Shown here in pieces: positions 16,905-26,027 of a stretch of 64,000 bases of DNA. The notes under the pieces were generated by a model. The model saw only the letters and a list, made by a program, of their open reading frames with translations. It did no database searches and was not told the origin of the DNA. Position numbers and translations under genes: made by a program. Each line of letters starts with the position of its first letter. Positions within the stretch are counted from its first letter, which is position 1. The DNA comes from Vibrio sp. 14G-20 (GTDB lineage Bacteria > Pseudomonadota > Gammaproteobacteria > Enterobacterales > Vibrionaceae), in the NCBI RefSeq assembly GCF_026241515.1, contig NZ_JAPHPW010000001.1, positions 62,001 to 126,000 of the forward strand, written 5' to 3'.

Positions 16905-17255
16905 ATGTCTGTCGTGATTTATCATAACCCACGCTGCTCAAAGAGCCGTCAAACTCTAGAAGTGCTTCAGGAAAACGGCGTACAGCCAGAGGTAATCAAA
17001 TACCTAGAGACTCCATTAACAGTTGAACAGCTGAAAGTACTGTTCACTCAGCTTGGTTTTGAGAGTGTTCGTGACATGATGCGTACCAAAGAAGCGGATT
17101 ACAAAGAAGCAAACCTTGGTGATGCTTCGGTTACCGATGAAGATCTTTTCGCCGCGATGGCAACCAATCCAAAACTGTTTGAGCGCCCAGTCGTTGTCGC
17201 GAACAACAAAGCGAAGATTGGTCGTCCACCAGAGCAAGTGCTAGAGATTCTGTAA
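16905..17255 (+). CDS. arsC: Glutaredoxin-type arsenate reductase family protein
   Basis: A 116-residue ArsC-family protein. Family enzymes reduce arsenate to arsenite using glutathione and glutaredoxin. The motif HNPRCSKSRQTLEVL places the reactive Cys at residue 11; FERPVVVANNKAKIGRPPEQVLEIL is the conserved C-terminal region with the Arg that binds the oxyanion. No ars operon genes (arsB, arsR) are nearby. Its place downstream of bepA is that of E. coli YfgD, so the native role may not be arsenic resistance. GAGGAAG is the ribosome site, and wrbA starts 6 bases after the stop. Confidence 0.88.
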   Translation: MSVVIYHNPRCSKSRQTLEVLQENGVQPEVIKYLETPLTVEQLKVLFTQLGFESVRDMMRTKEADYKEANLGDASVTDEDLFAAMATNPKLFERPVVVANNKAKIGRPPEQVLEIL

Positions 17256-18289
<1,034 letters not shown>

Positions 18290-18340
18290 CCTAGATTAAG
18301 TTGTCCTGTTCTAGTACCAATAGAAAAAGTGACAACAAAC

Positions 18341-18377
18341 AAAAAGCCCTGCGAGATTGCTCTGGCAGGGCTTTTTT
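18341..18377. terminator. Bidirectional terminator, DUF2069 / DUF2066
   Basis: AAAAAGCCCTGC and GCAGGGCTTTTTT form a strong stem with a 12-base loop. It serves both convergent genes. Confidence 0.9.
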
Positions 18378-18416
18378 CATAAATTCATTTCAATCGGTCA
18401 TGTCAGAAGACAATCA

Positions 18417-19670
18417 CTAGCGAACCCATTCGTATACTAAGCTTGGCTTAGCATGCACTGGTGCAGTAGCTGTTAGTTCTACAGCGTCAGATTCTTCTAG
18501 CGTTACGTCAGACGTGTTCGTTAGCTCAACATCCGCTTCAGTTGATAACTCGCTACCTTTGATGACTTGAACACTTGAGTCCGCTTCGTTAGCTGTAGCA
18601 GCTGCTGAATCATCGCCTACAGACATGGTGTTGTCTTGCGTTTCAAATTCAGGGCTCACTTCAGGTTCAATGTAAGATTCTTCAACCTTCGCAACTTGGC
18701 GAATACTTGCTACTTCTTGCTCAAACTCTTGTTGAGTCGACAATAAGTGAATTCGGAAAGTGACTTCGTTGTTCTGAATCTTGAGGATATCTAGGCTTGC
18801 CACCGAGTTTAGACGCTTAAGTGCGTTCTCCAACTGGAAGAAGTCCTGAGCATTATTCAGGCTAATAAACTGCGTTAAAATCGATTCTGATGACTCACTC
18901 GCTACCGTCACAGCACTTTTGCCTGCGTAGTAGTTACTGATTTGGTCGACTAACTTCTTAGAAGTCGTAGCGCTGTTACCCGATAGCGAACCACTTACAG
19001 GCGATGTTGGTGAACTCGTCAATTGACTTGGTTTTTGATCGTATAGAGCCCAACGTAGACCTGAAGATTGAGCCTTTATCACCAACACAGCATCAACAGG
19101 ATAACGCTGACTCGCTTTACTGATTGGCGTAACAAAGCTGCCCCACAAATCAGAAGTCGCAATACCGGTAATATCGTCAAAATCACCCACAGGCAGCGTT
19201 AGAGGCAAGCCACGCTCTTTTGCGTTTGCTTGTAAGCCTGCGGCCAACTGTGAGTTAGAGTGTTCCCATACGATGTTCTTGTCGTAGTTGTCCTCTTCCA
19301 CCAGCCAAACAAGGATGTTTGAACGCGTGTCAGGCCAGTAAGGTAACTGTGCTTGAGTCAGTAGAGAACGGATTTGAGCGCCGTTAAAACGCATACGCAA
19401 TGTTGATTGGTCATTGCTTTCGCCAAAACTCATTTGAGACATGTACTGCGAACTCTTGCGCATCGCCTTTTGAATCGTCTCATTCGAAGCGACATCAGTT
19501 TGGCCAGTCGCACGTATCAATACCTGCTCCATACCTGTATTTCTTGCCACTTGTTCTGGCTGTTTGTCTTCAGCGTTAATCGCAACTTCAGCACTAAAAA
19601 TATCTACTTGAGTTAAGGCATAACTCGGAGAGGCTAATAGTCCCATCAACAACAATGCTATGTAGCGCAT
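18417..19670 (-). CDS. DUF2066 family secreted/periplasmic protein
   Basis: A 417-residue protein with a signal peptide (MRYIALLLMGLLASPSYA) and the DUF2066 layout: VDIFSAEVAINAEDKQPE, then a repeated-looking SQLxAGL region. An acidic, Ser/Thr-rich tail (roughly residues 330-417) looks flexible. The ATG at 19670 is used because AGGAT precedes it; the frame to 19688 begins with TTG. It lies just upstream of and divergent to uraA, as DUF2066 genes do in several vibrios, from memory. Its function is not known. Confidence 0.82.
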   Translation of the reverse strand: MRYIALLLMGLLASPSYALTQVDIFSAEVAINAEDKQPEQVARNTGMEQVLIRATGQTDVASNETIQKAMRKSSQYMSQMSFGESNDQSTLRMRFNGAQIRSLLTQAQLPYWPDTRSNILVWLVEEDNYDKNIVWEHSNSQLAAGLQANAKERGLPLTLPVGDFDDITGIATSDLWGSFVTPISKASQRYPVDAVLVIKAQSSGLRWALYDQKPSQLTSSPTSPVSGSLSGNSATTSKKLVDQISNYYAGKSAVTVASESSESILTQFISLNNAQDFFQLENALKRLNSVASLDILKIQNNEVTFRIHLLSTQQEFEQEVASIRQVAKVEESYIEPEVSPEFETQDNTMSVGDDSAAATANEADSSVQVIKGSELSTEADVELTNTSDVTLEESDAVELTATAPVHAKPSLVYEWVR

Positions 19671-19868
19671 ACTGATCCTAATATTCAAATCTTGTGCCTA
19701 GATGATAAGCAACTATGGATTGTGGGGCAAGGTCGATAGCGCCCACTGTGTTTAATAACCACAAAATATCACCTGGCCATGATAAATCGCTCACTTATCA
19801 ACGGAATTTTTCGGGCTTAGATGGCTATAAAACATCACTAAGATAAATAAATTTGATCTATCTGGTGT

Positions 19869-19882
19869 AGCAATCGATTGCT
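19869..19882. promoter_or_regulatory. Possible PurR-type palindrome upstream of uraA
   Basis: AGCAATCGATTGCT is a perfect 14-bp palindrome matching the PurR core GCAAxCGxTTGC. It lies just upstream of a -10-like TAGAAT (19889-19894) about 55 bases before uraA, so a repressor there would block transcription. PurR control of uraA is inferred. Confidence 0.55.
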
Positions 19883-19947
19883 AAGTGATAGAATCCCGCG
19901 AATTTTATTTTTCACTTTTCATATAACGACCATTTTAAGGACATATC

Positions 19948-21186
19948 ATGAAAAATGCTTTGCAAGGTGCGCAAATGCTGTTCGTAGCTTTTGGTGCGCT
20001 TGTACTTGTGCCGCTGCTAACAGGACTTGATCCTAACGTTGCACTCTTTGGCGCGGGTATCGGTACCCTTTTATTCCAACTTATTACACGCCGTTCAGTG
20101 CCAATCTTCTTAGCGTCTTCTTTCGCATTCATCGCGCCTATCATGTTTGGTATTCAAACTTGGGGTGTAGGTGCAACCATGGGCGGCCTTATGGCGGCAG
20201 GTGTTGTGTATGTACTAATGGGCGCATTAATAAAAGTTCGTGGTGTTGGCTTCATCCATAAACTGCTTCCACCTGTCGTGGTTGGCCCAGTGATCATGGT
20301 TATCGGTTTAGGGCTTGCGCCTGTTGCGGTTAACATGGCACTAGGTAAGACTGGTGATGGTGCGGTTCAGCTTGTTGATGCAGACGCAGCACTGTGGATC
20401 TCTTCGATTTCACTGCTAGTAACGATTGTCATCAGTGTGTTCTCAAAAGGCTTCCTTAAACTACTACCAATCTTCGGTGGTATTGTTGCAGGTTACATCA
20501 CCAGCTTGGTGTATGGCGCAGTAGATTTCACGCCAGTAGCTCAAGCATCTTGGCTAGCACTGCCTAACTTCACAGCACCTGAGTTCAACATCAACGCTAT
20601 CTTCTTCATGGTATTTGTTGCGATTGCACCTGCTGTTGAGCACGTTGGTGACATGCTTGCTATCTCTAACGTAACCGGCAAAGACTACCTTAAGAAGCCT
20701 GGCTTACATCGCACTATCACTGGCGACGGTGTAGCAACAATTGCAGCTTCTATGCTGGGCGCGCCACCAAACACGACTTACAGTGAAGTAACAGGCGCAG
20801 TAATGCTGACCAAAGCATTCAACCCTGTAATCATGACTTGGGCTGCGGTCACTGCCATCGTTCTTGCATTGGTTGGCAAGCTAGGCGCACTGCTTCAAAC
20901 GATCCCAGTTCCTGTGATGGGCGGCATCATGATTCTACTGTTTGGCTCTATCGCAACCGTAGGCTTGAATACTCTAATTCAGAACAAAGTTGACCTACAC
21001 AAATCACGCAACCTTGTGATTGTGGGCATTACGTTAGTATTTGGTATCGGCGGCATGGCATTTGGCATCGGCGACTTTAGCCTACAAGGCGTAAGCTTAT
21101 GTGGCATCGTAGCGATTCTACTGAACCTAGTTCTTCCAGATGAGCTAGGTGATAACACTGTGGTAGATAAAGCTCAAATCGATTAA
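19948..21186 (+). CDS. uraA: Uracil permease (uracil:H+ symporter)
   Basis: A 412-residue inner-membrane transporter of the NCS2 family, importing uracil with protons. About 14 membrane segments are expected; the conserved APAVEHVGDML motif in TM8 (with the substrate-binding Glu) and GAPPNTTYSEVTGAVMLTK in TM10 are present. The length is near E. coli UraA (429). It is convergent with upp, which encodes the enzyme that uses imported uracil; in E. coli the two are adjacent in an operon, here they face each other. AAGGACAT is the ribosome site. Confidence 0.95.
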   Translation: MKNALQGAQMLFVAFGALVLVPLLTGLDPNVALFGAGIGTLLFQLITRRSVPIFLASSFAFIAPIMFGIQTWGVGATMGGLMAAGVVYVLMGALIKVRGVGFIHKLLPPVVVGPVIMVIGLGLAPVAVNMALGKTGDGAVQLVDADAALWISSISLLVTIVISVFSKGFLKLLPIFGGIVAGYITSLVYGAVDFTPVAQASWLALPNFTAPEFNINAIFFMVFVAIAPAVEHVGDMLAISNVTGKDYLKKPGLHRTITGDGVATIAASMLGAPPNTTYSEVTGAVMLTKAFNPVIMTWAAVTAIVLALVGKLGALLQTIPVPVMGGIMILLFGSIATVGLNTLIQNKVDLHKSRNLVIVGITLVFGIGGMAFGIGDFSLQGVSLCGIVAILLNLVLPDELGDNTVVDKAQID

Positions 21187-21232
21187 TCAATCGATAAGGC
21201 TAGATTCAAAAGAATCACAAACCAACAAGATC

Positions 21233-21266
21233 AAAAAAGGGAGAGCATCGAATGCTCTCCCTTTTT
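21233..21266. terminator. Bidirectional terminator, uraA / upp
   Basis: GGGAGAGCAT, loop CGA, ATGCTCTCCC, with six A residues before and five T after. Serves the two convergent genes. Confidence 0.9.
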
Positions 21267-21327
21267 ATTAATACAACTAATTCAGCGATTTAAGATACTG
21301 TTCAGAGTCTCTTAAGCTGGAGCCGAA

Positions 21328-21954
21328 TTACTTAGTACCGAAGATCTTATCACCAGCATCGCCAAGACCAGGAACAATGTAGCCCTTGTCGTTTAGCTTC
21401 TCATCGATTGCAGCCGTGTATAGCTCTACGTCTGGGTGCGCTTTTTCTAGAGCAGCGATACCTTCAGGAGCCGCTACAAGCACAAGAATCTTAAAGTGCT
21501 TACAACCTTTCTCTTTCATCAGGTCGATAGTTGCGATCATAGAACCACCAGTCGCAAGCATTGGGTCTACCACTAGAGCGATACGCTCATCGATGTTAGA
21601 TGCAAGCTTGTTGAAGTATGGTACTGGCTCAAGTGTTTCTTCGTCGCGGTAGATACCAACAACGCTGATACGTGCACTTGGGATGTGCTCAAGAACACCG
21701 TCCATCATGCCTAGACCAGCACGTAGGATTGGCACTACAGTTACTTTTTTACCTTTAATTTGGTCAACTTCTACTGGACCGTTCCAACCGTTAATCGTCA
21801 CACGCTCAGTTTCAAAGTCTGATGTCGCTTCGTATGTTAGAAGGCTACCCACTTCTGTCGCTAGCTCACGAAAACGCTTAGTGCTAATCTCACCTTCACG
21901 CATCAGGCCAATTTTATGTTTTACTAGCGGGTGTTTCACTTCAACAACTTTCAT
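21328..21954 (-). CDS. upp: Uracil phosphoribosyltransferase
   Basis: Converts uracil and PRPP to UMP in pyrimidine salvage. The protein has 208 residues, the same as E. coli Upp, and the start [20 protein letters not shown] matches it. The PRPP loop is [17 protein letters not shown], and the uracil-binding C-terminus is [16 protein letters not shown] 21954 is chosen over the frame to 21969, which adds five residues upstream of the conserved start; GGAG lies upstream. It diverges from purM, and a PurR box lies between them. Confidence 0.97.
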   Translation of the reverse strand: MKVVEVKHPLVKHKIGLMREGEISTKRFRELATEVGSLLTYEATSDFETERVTINGWNGPVEVDQIKGKKVTVVPILRAGLGMMDGVLEHIPSARISVVGIYRDEETLEPVPYFNKLASNIDERIALVVDPMLATGGSMIATIDLMKEKGCKHFKILVLVAAPEGIAALEKAHPDVELYTAAIDEKLNDKGYIVPGLGDAGDKIFGTK

Positions 21955-22042
21955 TTCCAACTCCGGCAATATTTAAACAAACCTGTAGATTATACACGAA
22001 CTCTAAGGTTATTTCAGAATCTTTATTCTAATAAAAAAAACC

Positions 22043-22058
22043 GCGCAAACGTTTGCTC
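22043..22058. promoter_or_regulatory. PurR operator between upp and purM
   Basis: GCGCAAACGTTTGCTC matches the PurR consensus ACGCAAACGTTTGCGT at 13 of 16 positions with the full CGCAAACGTTTGC core. It overlaps the -35 of the purM promoter, where bound PurR would repress purM, and could also affect divergent upp. Confidence 0.85.
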
Positions 22059-22082
22059 TTGGTAATCAAGCCCTGTTAGAAT
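22053..22082 (+). promoter_or_regulatory. Likely purM promoter
   Basis: TTGCTC at 22053-22058, 18 bases, TAGAAT at 22077-22082. The -35 lies inside the PurR operator, consistent with repression by exclusion. Confidence 0.6.
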
Positions 22083-22123
22083 AGCGCCGTTTTCACATCC
22101 AACTTAAGTTCGAGGACTATCCC

Positions 22124-23164
22124 GTGAGTGGTAATACTTCTTCTCTAAGCTACAAAGACGCTGGTGTTGATATCGACGCAGGTAATGCACTAGTAGACCG
22201 TATTAAAGGTGCTGTTAAACGCACTCGTCGCCCTGAAGTAATGGGCGGTATTGGTGGCTTTGGCGCCCTATGTGAACTTCCAACGAAATACAAAGAGCCG
22301 GTACTTGTTTCAGGTACTGATGGTGTTGGTACTAAACTTCGCCTTGCTTTGGATCTGAAAAAACACGACACCATTGGTATCGACCTAGTGGCAATGTGTG
22401 TGAACGACTTAATCGTTCAAGGTGGTGAGCCGCTATTCTTCCTAGACTACTACGCAACGGGTAAGCTAGACGTAGATACAGCAGCAGACGTTGTTTCTGG
22501 TATTGCTGAAGGCTGTGTTCAAGCTGGCTGCGCACTCATCGGTGGTGAAACTGCTGAAATGCCGGGCATGTACGAAGGCGACGACTACGACGTAGCTGGC
22601 TTCTGTGTTGGTGTTGTAGAAAAAGCTGACATCATCGACGGTACTAAAGTAGCAGCAGGCGACGCACTTATCGCTGTTGGTTCAAGTGGCCCACACTCAA
22701 ATGGTTACTCTTTAATTCGTAAAGTTCTAGAAGTTTCTGGTGCTGATAAGAGTGAAGAACTAGAAGGTCGCACTATCGGTGAGCACCTACTCGAACCAAC
22801 TAAGATTTACATCAAATCAGCGCTTAAGATGATTGCAGAGCATGACATCCATGCTATCTCGCACATCACAGGTGGTGGTTTCTGGGAAAACATCCCACGC
22901 GTACTTCCTGAAGGGACTAAAGCAGTCATTGATGGCAAGAGCTGGGAATGGCCTGCTATCTTCAACTGGCTACAAGAGAAAGGTAACGTGGAGACATTTG
23001 AAATGTACCGCACTTTCAACTGTGGTGTAGGTCTAGTTGTTGCCCTACCTAAAGATCAAGCAGACGCTGCTGTTGAACTACTGAAAGCTGAAGGCGAAAA
23101 CGCTTGGGTTATCGGTGAGATCGCAAACGCTGAAGCTGGCGAAGAGCAAGTTGAAATCAAATAA
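22124..23164 (+). CDS. purM: Phosphoribosylformylglycinamidine cyclo-ligase (AIR synthetase)
   Basis: Makes aminoimidazole ribonucleotide from FGAM with ATP, the fifth step of purine synthesis. The protein has 346 residues, matching the family. It starts with GTG (22124), with GAGGA upstream; [20 protein letters not shown] is the usual N-terminus. The ATP-grasp-like [12 protein letters not shown] and [11 protein letters not shown] motifs, and [16 protein letters not shown], are typical. Regulation by PurR is supported by the operator at 22043-22058. Unlike in E. coli, purN does not follow directly (see the terminator and MITE downstream). Confidence 0.97.
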   Translation: MSGNTSSLSYKDAGVDIDAGNALVDRIKGAVKRTRRPEVMGGIGGFGALCELPTKYKEPVLVSGTDGVGTKLRLALDLKKHDTIGIDLVAMCVNDLIVQGGEPLFFLDYYATGKLDVDTAADVVSGIAEGCVQAGCALIGGETAEMPGMYEGDDYDVAGFCVGVVEKADIIDGTKVAAGDALIAVGSSGPHSNGYSLIRKVLEVSGADKSEELEGRTIGEHLLEPTKIYIKSALKMIAEHDIHAISHITGGGFWENIPRVLPEGTKAVIDGKSWEWPAIFNWLQEKGNVETFEMYRTFNCGVGLVVALPKDQADAAVELLKAEGENAWVIGEIANAEAGEEQVEIK

Positions 23165-23191
23165 GTGATACGTTCACTTACTTAGTTAATC

Positions 23192-23218
23192 AATGAGGAC
23201 CTAATGGTCCTCATTTTG
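23192..23218 (+). terminator. Terminator between purM and purN
   Basis: AATGAGGACC, loop TAAT, GGTCCTCATT (perfect 10-bp stem), ending in four T residues. It would stop or reduce transcription from purM into purN. Confidence 0.8.
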
Positions 23219-23261
23219 CTATTTAGCCCGCAGAAAACCTTAGTTTATGTAGGTAATATAG

Positions 23262-23423
23262 ATACCAATCGTAGTAAGTAACTGGTCATCCTAGCTTGTT
23301 AAAACGCTCGATCACGTCGTTAGAAATTTTGATTGTAGGATAACTACTTATCTAAAATCTCTGCCTCGTTCTCAAGCCTTTTTCCTGCGCTATTTATGAG
23401 CACTTACTTACTGTGATTGGTAT
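23262..23423. mobile_element. MITE-like element with inverted ends
   Basis: A 162-bp element. The left end is ATACCAATCGTAGTAAGTAA (23262-23281); the right end, read in reverse complement, is ATACCAATCACAGTAAGTAA (23404-23423), so 18 of 20 bases agree. It has no coding capacity. This kind of small repeat with ATACCAATC...AGTAAGTAA ends is widespread in Vibrio intergenic DNA, from memory; which transposase family moves it is unknown to me. No clear target duplication is seen. The right end carries TGGTATAAA, an extended -10-like sequence reading toward purN. Confidence 0.8.
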
Positions 23424-23444
23424 AAACTCCAGTTAATCAATCGT

Positions 23445-24131
23445 ATGACCCACTCTATGAAAAACAATCACTCAAATAAAAACAGTCACTCTAAGAAAAA
23501 CATCGTTGTGTTAGTTTCAGGAAGCGGAAGCAACTTACAGGCAATTTTGGATGCCTGCGATAGCGATATGATTGATGCATCGGTTAAAGCTGTCTTCTCA
23601 AACAAAGCAGAGGCTTTTGGATTAGAACGAGCGAAAACCGCAGGTGTTGACGCTCATTCAGTGAATCCAAAAGACTTTGGTTCACGTGAAGAGTTTGACC
23701 ATGAATTGATGGTTCAGATCGATGCTTACCAGCCAGATTTAATCGTACTCGCTGGCTACATGCGAATCCTGAGTTCAGAGTTTGTTCGTCACTATGCAGG
23801 GAAAATGGTCAACATCCACCCTTCCCTGTTACCGAAATACCCAGGCCTACACACCCACCAGCGTGCCATTGATGCACAAGATAAAGAGCACGGGACTAGC
23901 GTTCACTTTGTTACCGAGGAACTAGATGGTGGCCCAGTGATCTTACAGGCTAAGGTTCCGGTATTTGAAGATGATGATGCTGATATTCTGGCAAGCCGCG
24001 TGCTTACTCAAGAACACTGCATTTACCCTATGGTCTGCAAATGGTTCGCGGAAGAACGTTTGTCAATGCTAAACGGGCAAGCTGTCTTAGACGATAAGGT
24101 ATTAGGTAAGCACGGTTACGCAGAAGAGTAG
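23445..24131 (+). CDS. purN: Phosphoribosylglycinamide formyltransferase 1 (GAR transformylase)
   Basis: Transfers a formyl group from 10-formyl-THF to GAR, the third purine step. The protein has 228 residues against 212 in E. coli. The core starts at KKNIVVLVSGSGSNLQAI; the catalytic Asn and His are in VNIHPSLLPKYPGL and the Asp in LDGGPVI. Before the core lies an extra N-terminal stretch built by an 18-bp tandem repeat (23448-23501). The start could be ATG 23445 or 23457; neither has a good ribosome site. A MITE lies 21 bases upstream and a terminator further up, so purN probably does not depend on purM transcription as it does in E. coli. Confidence 0.95.
   Translation: MTHSMKNNHSNKNSHSKKNIVVLVSGSGSNLQAILDACDSDMIDASVKAVFSNKAEAFGLERAKTAGVDAHSVNPKDFGSREEFDHELMVQIDAYQPDLIVLAGYMRILSSEFVRHYAGKMVNIHPSLLPKYPGLHTHQRAIDAQDKEHGTSVHFVTEELDGGPVILQAKVPVFEDDDADILASRVLTQEHCIYPMVCKWFAEERLSMLNGQAVLDDKVLGKHGYAEE
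23448..23501 (+). repeat. Three-unit 18-bp tandem repeat at the purN start
   Basis: Three consecutive 18-base units share CACTC, then AAAAAC (exactly ATGAAAAAC, AATAAAAAC, AAGAAAAAC at the unit ends). They encode THSMKN, NHSNKN and SHSKKN. The repeat is in frame, so unit gain or loss would change length by six residues without a frameshift. Confidence 0.8.
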
Positions 24132-24148
24132 TGCCAAGAATATAGGAC

Positions 24149-24195
24149 AAAAAAGGCCGTTAACTAATTGAGTACAGTAAACGGCCTTTCTTTTA
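24149..24195. terminator. Bidirectional terminator, purN / yafJ
   Basis: AAGGCCGTT pairs with AACGGCCTT across an 18-base loop, with an A-run on the left and a T-rich tail on the right. Confidence 0.85.
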
Positions 24196-24210
24196 TCAGT
24201 AAACAGATGT

Positions 24211-25056
24211 TTAGCTTAATGGTTCAGTAGGAGCTTGGCTCGCGACCTTTTTAGGTGCGTAAGCAACATCTTGCAACGCCTGATGGTTGTTGCCAATCAG
24301 TTCACCAAAATGAAACAGTGCGTATTCACCCGGCTTCATCCTAAACCACTTTTCATTGTCGGTAAGAGGTTGAGTTGCGACGACCGTCACCACATCATTC
24401 GGTGTGGTCTCTTCTTGGAAGTTAATCTCAACATCTTCATCAATTAAGCTCGCTTTACCAAAAGGTGCACGTCTGGTTATCCAGTACAAATGGTTAGTAC
24501 AGTAAGTCATCACGTACTCTCCATCACTCAACAACATGTTAAACACGCCTTTCTCGCGTAGCTTGTCGCAACACTCAGCCACGAAACGAAACATACCTTC
24601 CATGTCTTGAGGTGGCTCAGGAAAACGCTCTTCAAGTTGTTTCAGTAGCCAACAAAAAGAGAGTTCACTGTCCGTTTCACCGACAGGTCTAAAACGCCCA
24701 CTCACCAGATCATCGTAATCGGATAATTGACCATTGTGAGCAAAGGTCCAGTATCGCCCCCAAAGCTCACGGGTAAAAGGGTGTGTATTTTCTAGATTAA
24801 CGCCACCACGGTTAGCTTGACGGATATGACTGACAACAGCTTGGCTTTTAATTGGGTAGTTTTGAACCAACTCAGCGATCTTAGATTCACAGCTAGGGTT
24901 AGGATCTTTAAATGTACGAAAACCCTTTCCTTCATAGAAGGTGATACCCCAGCCATCACGATGCGGGCCAGTATTGCCTCCACGCTGCATAAGACCAGTA
25001 AAGCTAAAACAAATATCAGTTGGCACATTCGCGCTCATACCGAGCAATTCACACAT
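24211..25056 (-). CDS. yafJ: Class II glutamine amidotransferase (YafJ type)
   Basis: A 281-residue protein with an N-terminal nucleophile amidotransferase fold. After removal of Met, Cys2 (MCELLGMSAN) would be the N-terminal nucleophile. GDRDGWG is replaced by GPHRDGWGI, and the conserved RQANRGGVNLENTHPF and FAHNGQLSDYD motifs are typical of YafJ and EgtC-like proteins. The substrate is not established for YafJ; a gamma-glutamyl hydrolase role is possible. Gene order (gmhA next to it) matches E. coli. It is on the minus strand downstream of gmhA and probably co-transcribed. Confidence 0.88.
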   Translation of the reverse strand: MCELLGMSANVPTDICFSFTGLMQRGGNTGPHRDGWGITFYEGKGFRTFKDPNPSCESKIAELVQNYPIKSQAVVSHIRQANRGGVNLENTHPFTRELWGRYWTFAHNGQLSDYDDLVSGRFRPVGETDSELSFCWLLKQLEERFPEPPQDMEGMFRFVAECCDKLREKGVFNMLLSDGEYVMTYCTNHLYWITRRAPFGKASLIDEDVEINFQEETTPNDVVTVVATQPLTDNEKWFRMKPGEYALFHFGELIGNNHQALQDVAYAPKKVASQAPTEPLS

Positions 25057-25123
25057 GGTTTAATCTACTCCCTATTAAAACCAATGGAGCCACAAACCTG
25101 AGCTCCAAATATCTGTAAAACTA

Positions 25124-25699
25124 TTATTCCATCTCTTTTTCGACAAGCTGAATCACAATATGAATGATCTTAATGTGAATCTCTTGGATACGGTCTGCGT
25201 AACCAAAGTGTGGCACTCGGATTTCGATATCCGCACAACCCGCCATTTTACCGCCATCTTTACCCGTCAATGCAATCGTCTTCATGCCTTTCGCTTGAGC
25301 GGCTTCAATTGCTTTTAGAATATTGGCAGAGTTACCTGAAGTCGACAGACCAAACAACACATCACCTTTACGACCTACTGCTTCCACATAACGAGAAAAT
25401 ACGTGGTCGTAACCAAAGTCATTACTCACACAAGACAGGTGGCTTGGATCTGAAATCGCAATGCCAGCGTAACCTGGACGGTTTTCACGGTATCGGCCAG
25501 TAAGCTCTTCAGCGAAGTGCATTGCATCACAGTGTGAACCACCATTACCACAAGAAAGCACTTTGCCCTCTTGCTTGAATGAGTCAGCAATTAGTTTTGC
25601 CGCCGCTTCAATTTGAGCGATGTTATGGTCATCACTCAAAAACTTGTTCAGAACATCAGCAGCTTCGTTTAATTCACTTTTGATTAGGTCTTGGTACAT
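25124..25699 (-). CDS. gmhA: Sedoheptulose-7-phosphate isomerase
   Basis: Converts sedoheptulose 7-phosphate to D-glycero-D-manno-heptose 7-phosphate, the first step of ADP-heptose synthesis for the LPS inner core. The protein has 191 residues (E. coli 192). The SIS-domain motifs [20 protein letters not shown] and [13 protein letters not shown] are present, and a C-terminal [13 protein letters not shown] helix carries the catalytic His. It sits with yafJ on the minus strand and is divergent from fadE, as in E. coli (lpcA). ATG 25699 is used; AAGAGATAAG lies upstream. Confidence 0.96.
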   Translation of the reverse strand: MYQDLIKSELNEAADVLNKFLSDDHNIAQIEAAAKLIADSFKQEGKVLSCGNGGSHCDAMHFAEELTGRYRENRPGYAGIAISDPSHLSCVSNDFGYDHVFSRYVEAVGRKGDVLFGLSTSGNSANILKAIEAAQAKGMKTIALTGKDGGKMAGCADIEIRVPHFGYADRIQEIHIKIIHIVIQLVEKEME

Positions 25700-26027
25700 A
25701 AGGCTTATCTCTTATTTTTTTGACGCAACTTAAAGCGCGTGAAATGAGAACTGAGGGTTTTCCCCTCTTTATAGCTGAGTTTACCCACAAACATGAAATA
25801 GTGTCGACACTTAAGCCCAAAGATTGCCACCTTTATTAGGGTCTCACTGCCGATCCGTCCAAATATTCGCCACCAACCTCTCACAATTAGAATTTTAACT
25901 CTATTGAGATCACTTTTTATTCACCTTGGAGTTTTACAAATATTTAATATTTTGTTTACACTTAACTGGTTAGACCTCTTACCTAAAACTTAATAACAAT
26001 AAGTGATCTCTGAAAAGGAAATCGATC
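25700..26027. other. Divergent intergenic region, gmhA / fadE
   Basis: About 330 bases of A+T-rich DNA. It contains the FadR operator at 25964-25980. Apart from a TTTACA -35-like hexamer just before the operator, I see no other strong promoter, hairpin or reading frame. Confidence 0.5.
25964..25980 (+). promoter_or_regulatory. FadR operator upstream of fadE
   Basis: AACTGGTTAGACCTCTT fits the FadR consensus (AGCTGGTCCGACNTGTT type), with the central TGGTxxGACC intact. It lies about 50 bases before the fadE start, in the promoter region. FadR repression of fadE is established in E. coli and is inferred here. Confidence 0.85.

Noticed and set aside
16905..17255. Arsenic-resistance operon.
   Set aside because: arsC is present, but there is no arsB, arsR or arsA nearby; the neighbours are wrbA and a DUF2069 gene, as with E. 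coli yfgD.
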